From JBFWVD01 sp050246915 (GTDB lineage Bacteria > Actinomycetota > Acidimicrobiia > Acidimicrobiales > Ilumatobacteraceae), in assembly GCA_050246915.1 (NCBI GenBank), contig JBFWVD010000124.1, positions 1 to 11,531 on the forward strand: a stretch of DNA of 11,531 nucleotides. The letters are read 5' to 3'. Below the pieces are notes generated by a model. That model saw nothing but the letters and a program-made list of their open reading frames with translations. It made no database searches and was not told where the DNA came from. Below are positions 1 through 5,050 of the stretch, piece after piece; position 1 is the first letter of the stretch; every line of letters starts with the position of its first letter. The translations under genes and the position numbers were made by a program.

Positions 1-1078
1 GCGACGCACCCAGCTGCGAAGCCAGCGCATCGACCCGCGCTCGCAGCTGTGGCGACATCGCGCCGGCCACGGTGTTGCCGGTGAAGGTCTGGACCGCTGG
101 CCGCGGTCGATCGGTGGCGATCTCGAGCACGGGGAGCCCTCGCAGATGCTCGCTCCAGTACTCGAGCTGCGAGGCCGACTCCTGCGAGACCCATTGACGT
201 TGCCAGCTGCCATGGTCCACGTCCTGCACGACGACAGGCGCGTCCGAGACCTCGCCGCCACCTCGAAAAGCTCGATAGAACTGCTCGAGCTCTCGATAGA
301 GCAACCCGAACGACCATTGATCGCCGACGATGTGATGGATCGAGATGACGAGCACCTGCTCCATCGCCGACACGCGCACCACCGTGAACCGAGCGATGGG
401 TCCGTGCTCGAGGTCGAACGGCGCACGTCCCAGCCCGTCGATCACCTCGGACAGCTCGTGGGTCCGATTGTCGGAGGCGCCGTCGAGCTCGACGACCGGC
501 ACGACCACCGGCCGATGCGGATCGACGGTCTGCCACGGCATGCCGAGCTCGGCCCCGAACCGAGTGCGCAAGCTCTCATGACGCTCGAAGACCTTGTTCA
601 CCGCCCGTTCGAGCGCCGTGTGGTCGGTCTCACCACGCAGGCGCAGCACTTCCACGATGTTGTAGGCCGAGCCGTTCGGGTCGAGCTGGTGCAAGAACCA
701 CATGCGCTCCTGCGGTAACGACAGAGGGAAACGTTCGCCCTCGCGTTGATTTTTCGCGAACGAGGGCCGAGCGATCACGTCACCGGTCCGCAGGCGGGTC
801 GCCACCCGGTCCACCAGTTCCTCGACCGTCGGGTGATCGAACACATCGCGCAAGGTGACCGCACATCGGAGATCACGCCGGAGCCGTCCCACGATCCGAG
901 CCGCGGCGATCGAGTCACCACGCAATTCGAAGAAGTTCAAGCTGGTCGGGCTGTCACCGTCACCGCGGAGTTCGCTACCGAGGACCGCGTCCCACGCCGA
1001 CTGGATGGTCGCACGGATCTCGGCCACCGACCGAGGGGCGACGACGGTCGCCTCCGAATCCGTGTCGATGCGCGCCAT
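1..1078 (-). CDS. Nonribosomal peptide synthetase, N-terminal part (carrier + condensation domains), truncated by window edge
   Basis: The minus strand is open from the ATG at 1076-1078 to the left edge (359 codons visible). An in-frame TAG at 1085-1087 and an AGGA ribosome site four bases upstream fix the start. Residues about 15-90 are a peptidyl/acyl carrier domain: FFELRGDSI places the phosphopantetheine serine at Ser56. A condensation domain starts near residue 115: LPQERMWFL (about 121-129), ERHESLRTRF, the active-site motif HHIVGDQWS (His248, His249, Asp253) and a DHGSWQR motif. The usual Gly after the Asp is Gln here. Known of the family: the condensation domain joins an upstream carrier-bound acyl or aminoacyl group to a downstream one. 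With a carrier domain first, the donor must be loaded in trans or by another protein (inference). Adenylation and release domains would lie beyond the edge. It is transcribed away from the polysaccharide genes, so its product may be separate from them. Domain identity is secure; the product is unknown. Confidence 0.93.
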   Translation of the reverse strand, partial: MARIDTDSEATVVAPRSVAEIRATIQSAWDAVLGSELRGDGDSPTSLNFFELRGDSIAAARIVGRLRRDLRCAVTLRDVFDHPTVEELVDRVATRLRTGDVIARPSFAKNQREGERFPLSLPQERMWFLHQLDPNGSAYNIVEVLRLRGETDHTALERAVNKVFERHESLRTRFGAELGMPWQTVDPHRPVVVPVVELDGASDNRTHELSEVIDGLGRAPFDLEHGPIARFTVVRVSAMEQVLVISIHHIVGDQWSFGLLYRELEQFYRAFRGGGEVSDAPVVVQDVDHGSWQRQWVSQESASQLEYWSEHLRGLPVLEIATDRPRPAVQTFTGNTVAGAMSPQLRARVDALASQLGAS

Positions 1079-1160
1079 CGTGTCCTATCGGTCCGACGAG
1101 GCCCGGAATGGAGTTCCCGGATCGAGATCACACCGTCGTGACGGTTCGCGTCAGGACGGC

Positions 1161-1247
1161 TTGACAGTCGTCGAACCCAGCGCCATCCCTCCCTTGCACG
1201 GGCGATCTCGCTGGACATCGGCTGCGATCCGTCAAGACACCGTCAAG
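1161..1247. promoter_or_regulatory. TTGAC-type boxes: one on plus, two tandem on minus
   Basis: TTGACA at 1161-1166 reads as a perfect -35 hexamer on the plus strand, but the bases 16-18 further on (CATCCC region) are a poor -10. On the minus strand CTTGACGG occurs twice, at 1229-1236 and 1240-1247, with an 11-bp start-to-start period, about one helical turn. Tandem copies on one helical face resemble activator or repressor boxes as much as -35 elements. Which gene they serve is inference. Confidence 0.35.
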
Positions 1248-1255
1248 TTCGACGG

Positions 1256-1278
1256 TCGATGTGCCACAAGCACATCGA
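1256..1278. promoter_or_regulatory. Perfect 8-bp inverted repeat, 7-base spacer (operator-like)
   Basis: TCGATGTG (1256-1263) and CACATCGA (1271-1278) are exact reverse complements around CCACAAG. No T-run follows, so an intrinsic terminator is unlikely. It sits between divergent genes, about 180 bp upstream of the NRPS start and about 125 bp upstream of the glycosyltransferase start, a common place for a dimeric regulator site. A further TCGATG lies at 1283-1288. Function is inferred from position and symmetry only. Confidence 0.4.
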
Positions 1279-1359
1279 GAAGTCGATGCACAAGCGCGGA
1301 TGGGGTGGAAGCGCCCTAGTCCGACCGGTGGGACTCCTCAAGAATGGTCGTCCCGCACC

Positions 1360-1384
1360 CCACACACCCTGTTTCCACACACCC
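1360..1384. repeat. Direct repeat CCACACACCC x2
   Basis: CCACACACCC occurs at 1360-1369 and 1375-1384, 15 bp start to start, separated by TGTTT. It lies just outside the tRNA-like fragment and 20-45 bases upstream of the proposed glycosyltransferase start. It could be a regulator site or part of an integration scar. Confidence 0.4.
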
Positions 1385-1403
1385 CAGGTGAGGGATTCGA
1401 ACC
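1382..1403 (-). other. tRNA 3'-end-like fragment (T-loop and acceptor strand), possible att scar
   Basis: On the minus strand, GGTTCGAATCC (complement of 1393-1403) fits the conserved tRNA T-arm consensus (B-box type), and it runs on into CTCACCTGGGG, like a T-stem 3' strand plus acceptor 3' strand. The 5' T-stem strand does not pair (ATTGG against CCCTC), and no anticodon or D arm follows, so this is not a complete tRNA. The plus-strand translation through it reads GEGFEP, a peptide often seen when tRNA ends are translated antisense. tRNA 3' ends are usual attachment sites for integrative elements, so this may be one border of an island; that is inference. Confidence 0.4.
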
Positions 1404-1404
1404 A

Positions 1405-3002
1405 ATGGCTGCCATGGGTCCAGCAGGTCTGCTCATGCGATCTGCGCCCGAACCGAGACCACGGCTCGCCAAGCGTCCGACCAATTGCATCGGTCCAAGG
1501 CGCAGCGACGCCGGGCGTACCGGTGCCAAGCGCGTCCAAACAGCGCTCGATGCCGCGCAACTTCCGTTGCACCTGGCGAACGCCGCAATTGCCGCATACC
1601 TCACGACGCTCACTGCGCTCGCGTGGCGAGCACAACGGGCTCATCGAAGTGTTCCGACGCGAACCGAACCGACGACACGGTTCGCCGTGCTGGTCCCCGC
1701 TCACAATGAGAGCAGCCTCATCGCCGAGACGGTGTCGAAGCTCCGGTTGCTGGACTACCCCACCGATCTGTTCGCCGTGCATGTCGTGGCCGACAACTGC
1801 ACCGACGCAACCGCTGCGCTCGCCACCGAGGCCGGAGCAATCACCCATGAACGCTTCGGCAACCCCGGCAAGGGCCCGGCGCTCGAGTGGCTCGTCGGGC
1901 GCGTCCTGAGCGACAAGCCCAACGTCGACGCGTTCGTGATCGTCGACGCCGACTCGGTGTTGAACGGTTCGTTCCTGCAGGTCATGGATGTGCGGCTACG
2001 GGCCGGCGACCGTGTCATCCAGGCCTACTACGGCGTCAAGGAGCCCGAGGCGTCTGTGGCCGTGGCCACTCGGTACGCAGCACTTGCTGCTCGCCACTAC
2101 CTGAGGCCCGCAGCTCGGGACCTGCTCAACGGATCGGTCGGCTTGTTCGGCAACGGCATGGTCTTCGCTGCCGATGTGCTGCGTGGCCGGGCGCTCACCG
2201 GTCACCTCACCGAGGACATCGAACTCCACATCAACCTGGTGCTGAGCGGCGAGCGGGTGGCCTTTGCCGGCGACGCCCAGGTCACCGCAGAGATGCCTGT
2301 CGGACTCGACGCCGCACAGTCCCAGAACGAGCGTTGGGAACGCGGCCGGCNNNNNNNNNNNNNNNNNNNNNNNNNNNNNNNNNNNNNNNNNNNNNNNNNN
2401 NNNNNNNNNNNNNNNNNNNNNNNNNNNNNNNNNNNNNNNNNNNNNNNNNNCTCCACATCAACCTGGTGCTGAGCGGCGAGCGGGTGGCCTTTGCCGGCGA
2501 CGCCCAGGTCACCGCAGAGATGCCTGTCGGACTCGACGCCGCACAGTCCCAGAACGAGCGTTGGGAACGCGGCCGGCTCGAGATGGCGAAGCGGTACAGC
2601 CAGCGCCTGCTCCGGCCCGGTCGAGGCACCGCCATCGGTGATCGCGTCCGACGTGCCGATGTTGCTGCGGACCTGCTGCTCCCACCTACATCGATCCTTG
2701 CGCTGGGCGCCACCGCCGCACTTGGAGCGAGCATCACTGGCCGGCTGCTGGGACGTTCGCGTCTGTCGACCGTGAACCTCGCGTTGGCATCGAGCTCGGC
2801 CCTCGGTCTCGGTACCTATGTGATCTCGGCGCTCCGGATGGTGGACGCACCGCGATCTGTGTACCGGGCCCTGATGCACGCTCCCAGGAGCGTGCTGTGG
2901 AAGGCACGGTTGTGGACGGGTGTTTTGCAACCGTCCGGTGAGGTCGGGTGGCAACGCACGGCACGCAATGCCGACGCGGAGGTCGTGCCATGCGCGATCT
3001 GA
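1405..3002 (+). CDS. Membrane-associated GT2 family glycosyltransferase, interrupted only by an assembly gap
   Basis: Transfers a sugar from a nucleotide donor, probably onto a lipid-linked polysaccharide intermediate at the inner face of the membrane. With the ATG at 1405, the GT2 signatures are VPAHNES (97-103), ADNCTD with Asp130, DAD (181-183), TED (269-271) and QNERW (307-311). The last two are the acceptor-base and QxxRW motifs of processive-type GT2 enzymes. A hydrophobic stretch precedes the catalytic domain and two more follow it. The frame breaks at the N run, but deleting the duplicated 227 bp (gap plus repeat) restores one frame and gives 456 residues ending at the TGA 3000-3002. 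Start choice is uncertain: ATG 1405 has GAGG 11 bases upstream, whereas ATG 1435 has AGGT at a better 6-base spacing and lies beyond the tRNA-like fragment. It overlaps the next gene by 13 bases, so they are cotranscribed. The exact sugar cannot be read from sequence. Confidence 0.88.
2224..2577. repeat. Assembly artefact: identical 127-bp contig ends around a 100-N gap
   Basis: Bases 2224-2350 and 2451-2577 are identical over 127 bp. Both copies abut the run of exactly 100 N at 2351-2450. A true tandem duplication would not be expected to start and stop exactly at the gap on both sides. 127 is a common largest k-mer in short-read assemblers, whose neighbouring contigs share k bases, and 100 N is a usual placeholder. 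Removing 227 bp rejoins the glycosyltransferase reading frame, so the gap is probably spurious and the gene intact. Confidence 0.92.
2978..2983 (+). promoter_or_regulatory. Ribosome binding site GGAGGT of the WecG-STAS gene
   Basis: GGAGGT ends six bases before the ATG at 2990 and lies inside the end of the upstream gene. It decides the start: the earlier in-frame ATG at 2948 has no comparable site and would lengthen the overlap with the glycosyltransferase. Confidence 0.85.
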
Positions 3003-4129
3003 CCGTCGTCGGTGGCATCCCCGTCGATCGTGTGACCGCTGACGAGGCGCTGTCGCGCATCAGTGCCATGGTGATCAACGGCCGGCAAACCGGACGCACC
3101 CACCAGATCACCACTGTCAACGTCGATTTCGTCATCAACGGGATCAAGGACCCGACGGTGCTCGAGATCCTGCAAGAGGCTGATCTGTCCATCGCAGACG
3201 GCATGCCAGTGGTGTGGGGTTCGAAACTCCTGGGCACGCCGTTGGCCGAGCGCGTCACCGGAGCTGATCTGGTGCCGATGCTGGCCGAACTGTCTGCCCG
3301 TCGGAGCTACCGCGTCGTGCTCTTCGGGGGCGAGCCCGGGGTCGCCGCGACCGCGGCCGATATCTTGCGGACCCGGTCCCCCGGGGCCGATCTGGTCCCC
3401 ATCGCCGGGCCGTACTTCCGCGATCTCGCCGACATGGACCCCGAAGTGCTCCGTCAGATCACCGAAGCGAAGCCCGACATCGTGTGCGTTGCCCTCGGTC
3501 ATCCCAAGCAGGAGCGTTGGATCCAGATGTACGGAACCAAGGTCGGGGCCCCGGTGCTCATCGGCGTTGGTGGATCGCTCGACTTCATCGCCGGCACCAA
3601 GTCCCGTGCTCCTCGCTGGGTGCAGGACATCGGCATGGAGTGGATGCATCGTCTCGTGACCGAACCGCGCCGGCTCGGTAAGCGGTACGCCGCGTGCTTC
3701 CGCCACTTCGGCCCCTTGCTCGCCGCCGAGGTGTGGCGAATGCGGTCGAGCCGGAGATCATCTGAGGCGCCGAGTGCCGTCCGTTCGACGGAGCCCGGCA
3801 CCGGCCTGCGGCTCACCGCAGTGCGCTCCCTCGACCGCATCGATGTCATCGCCGCCCTCGAAGGACGTTCTGTCACCAGCTTCTCCAAGGTCACCGTGGA
3901 CGTGTCATCGTTCGAGCGGCTCGATCAGCAGACGGTCTCGAGCCTCGTGGCACTCGCGTACGAGTGTCGCACCCACGACGTCGAGTTCGAGATCCTCACC
4001 AACGAGCGACTCGACCGCTCGGTCCTGCCTGCGTTGCGCCTGGATCAGCACCTGCCCACCGGCATCGTGGTACCGCCCTCGACGATCACCGCCGGCGATG
4101 GCCTGGCGGACTTGGCCGAGACCGCTTAG
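2990..4129 (+). CDS. WecG/TagA/CpsF family glycosyltransferase fused to a C-terminal STAS-like domain
   Basis: 379 residues. Residues 1 to about 248 are a complete WecG/TagA/CpsF enzyme (GT26). Members transfer an N-acetylmannosamine-type sugar from UDP to a polyprenyl-diphosphate-linked acceptor. Visible motifs are TTVNVDFV, ADGMPVVW (Asp70 at the active-site position), ERVTGADLV, LGHPKQERW (Gln174, Glu175) and GVGGSLDFIAG, then a Trp/Arg-rich C-terminal segment (WVQDIGMEWMHRL, PRRLGKRY), which in this family helps membrane attachment. A Ser/Arg/Pro linker (about 250-272) leads to a second domain of about 100 residues. There KVTVDVSSFERLDQQTVSSLVAL (split here as KVTVDVSSF at 300-308 and LDQQTVSSL at 311-319) follows the beta-alpha layout of STAS/anti-sigma-antagonist domains. 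The serine phosphorylated in the classical DSSG motif is absent (LDQQ), so a binding rather than phospho-switch role is inferred. It overlaps the preceding gene by 13 bases. Confidence 0.9.
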   Translation: MRDLTVVGGIPVDRVTADEALSRISAMVINGRQTGRTHQITTVNVDFVINGIKDPTVLEILQEADLSIADGMPVVWGSKLLGTPLAERVTGADLVPMLAELSARRSYRVVLFGGEPGVAATAADILRTRSPGADLVPIAGPYFRDLADMDPEVLRQITEAKPDIVCVALGHPKQERWIQMYGTKVGAPVLIGVGGSLDFIAGTKSRAPRWVQDIGMEWMHRLVTEPRRLGKRYAACFRHFGPLLAAEVWRMRSSRRSSEAPSAVRSTEPGTGLRLTAVRSLDRIDVIAALEGRSVTSFSKVTVDVSSFERLDQQTVSSLVALAYECRTHDVEFEILTNERLDRSVLPALRLDQHLPTGIVVPPSTITAGDGLADLAETA

Positions 4130-4160
4130 GACGAGACCTGCCGCGTCCGACGAGAGAGCC

Positions 4161-4730
4161 ATGACGACTCCTCCAGCGATGATCCACGCGACCGCCGACG
4201 TGGCGTCCACCGCAGAGATCGGCGCCGGCAGCAAGATCTGGTCGAACGTGCAGGTGCGCGACCGGGCCAGGATCGGCCGCAACTGCATCTTCGGGCGGGC
4301 GAGCTTCGTCGACCTCGAGGTCGAGATCGGCGACAACGTCAAGGTGCAGAACAACGCCTCGTTGTACACGGGGCTCACGATCGAAGACGGCGTGTTCATC
4401 GGTCCTCACGTCATCTTCACCAACGACAAGATCCCCCGTGCAGTGAACCCCGACGGGTCCCTCAAGAGCACCGAAGACTGGACGGTCGGACGCACCGTGG
4501 TGCGCTTCGGCGCCGCGCTCGGTGCCGGCACCGTGGTGGTCACCGGCGTCACCATCGGGCGTTGGGCGCTCATCGGTTCTGGTTCTGTGGTCACCAAGGA
4601 CGTGGCCGATCATGCGATCGTGGTCGGGAACCCGGCCCGTCAGATCGGTTGGGTCAGCGCCGCGGGAGTGCGGTGCGCCTCGCTGGCCGAGGCACTCGAG
4701 CTGAGCGAGAGCGAAGGCGCGAGCCGCTAG
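4161..4730 (+). CDS. WbpD/WlbB-type sugar N-acyltransferase (left-handed beta-helix)
   Basis: 189 residues made largely of hexapeptide repeats (IGAGSKIW, IGRNCIFG, IGDNVKVQ, IEDGVFIG and others), closing with VVTKDVADHAIVVGNPARQIGWV. The order IHATADV, NNASLYTG, VFIGPHVIFTNDK (Asn88 near the active site) and the NPARQIGWV end is typical of enzymes that acetylate UDP-3-amino sugars such as UDP-GlcNAc3NA, and of related nucleotide-3-amino-deoxyhexose acyltransferases. It acts in the cytoplasm on a nucleotide-sugar precursor with an acyl-CoA. ATG 4161 was chosen for the weak GAGAG upstream; ATG 4179 (MIHATADV) is the alternative and matches where many homologues begin. The gene lies 31 bases after the WecG-STAS stop, so it is probably in the same operon. 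The dehydrogenase and aminotransferase that would make the substrate are not in the window. Confidence 0.87.
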   Translation: MTTPPAMIHATADVASTAEIGAGSKIWSNVQVRDRARIGRNCIFGRASFVDLEVEIGDNVKVQNNASLYTGLTIEDGVFIGPHVIFTNDKIPRAVNPDGSLKSTEDWTVGRTVVRFGAALGAGTVVVTGVTIGRWALIGSGSVVTKDVADHAIVVGNPARQIGWVSAAGVRCASLAEALELSESEGASR

Positions 4731-5046
4731 TACCGCCTCTGCCGATCGTCGAAGGCGTGGTAGCTCAGCGCCCGAGGTCAACCGCCTCGCGGGCCCGACG
4801 CAGCGACCCCCTCGCGACGAGGCGTGCCGAGCGCCCGAAGTCGTCAAGTGACCAGCCCTTCGACCGATGGAAGAGGGCCGACCTCCGGCCGGCCGGGATA
4901 CCGGCGCGCTCGGCCGACCCAGGACATCAGCGAGGACGAAGTGACCGCGATCGACAACGCCAGCCGAGGGCGAGTGCGACTCGCACCGCGGCACGTCATC
5001 GACGCGTCAGATCGTTCGAGGTCCACGTGATGACAGCGACGCTCCA
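4731..5046. other. 316-base spacer: hairpins and a doubtful small ORF
   Basis: No secure gene lies between the acyltransferase stop and the flippase start. Two adjacent stem-loops lie in the middle. Downstream of them, frame GTG 4824 to TGA 5028-5030 is open for 68 codons. Its second half has high third-position GC and ends in ASRGRVRL...VIDASDRS, which resembles the first WRWN repeat region of the flippase (ASRSWVRI...VVDALDFS). The start has no good ribosome site (GAGG only one base away). It may be a small gene, a decayed repeat copy, or a frameshifted piece of the flippase extension; I cannot decide which. Confidence 0.45.
4876..4905. terminator. Two adjacent GC hairpins, possible terminator or RNA structure
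   Basis: GGCCG (4876-4880) pairs with CGGCC (4886-4890), and GCCGG (4892-4896) pairs with CCGGC (4901-4905) around a GATA loop. The middle also contains the self-complementary CCGGCCGGCCGG (4885-4896), so alternative folds exist. No U-tract follows. In such GC-rich DNA chance hairpins are common, hence the low score. If real, it would separate the acyltransferase from the flippase transcript. Confidence 0.25.
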
Positions 5047-5050
5047 GTGA
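5030..5050 (+). other. Six-codon leader ORF overlapping the flippase start
   Basis: ATG 5030 is preceded by GAGGT (5018-5022) at a 7-base spacing and encodes only MTATLQ. Its TGA (5048-5050) overlaps the flippase GTG (5047-5049) as GTGA. The GTG itself has no ribosome site in the usual window, so its initiation may depend on translation of this mini-ORF. This is inference from spacing only. Confidence 0.35.

Larger units (their letters stand above)
1079..1404. other. Divergent intergenic region between NRPS and polysaccharide genes
   Basis: These 326 bases separate two divergently oriented genes and hold no ORF with convincing coding character. The open frames across them are extensions or shadows of neighbours. 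They must carry the promoters for both directions. I see no clear paired -35/-10 of the TTGACA-17-TATAAT type. What they do hold is listed separately: a TTGACA hexamer and tandem CTTGAC-type boxes, an 8-bp inverted repeat, a 10-bp direct repeat and a tRNA 3'-end-like segment. Confidence 0.7.

Noticed and set aside
146..1141. Plus-strand ORFs at 146-718, 345-581 and 746-1141
   Set aside because: Antisense to the NRPS, which is open over its whole visible length with carrier and condensation motifs on the minus strand.
1382..1475. Complete tRNA gene on the minus strand
   Set aside because: Only the T-loop and 3' acceptor-like part fit. The 5' T-stem strand does not pair, and no anticodon or D arm can be laid out upstream.
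2224..2577. Genuine 127-bp tandem duplication or frameshifted pseudogene
   Set aside because: Both copies stop exactly at the 100-N run, and collapsing them restores a single intact frame, so an assembly overlap explains it better.
2816..3706. 296-codon minus-strand ORF
   Set aside because: Antisense to the WecG gene, whose plus-strand motifs are unambiguous.
4086..4994. 302-codon minus-strand ORF over the acyltransferase and the spacer
   Set aside because: Mostly antisense to the beta-helix acyltransferase. The plus-strand frame has clear hexapeptide repeats and this one has nothing recognisable.
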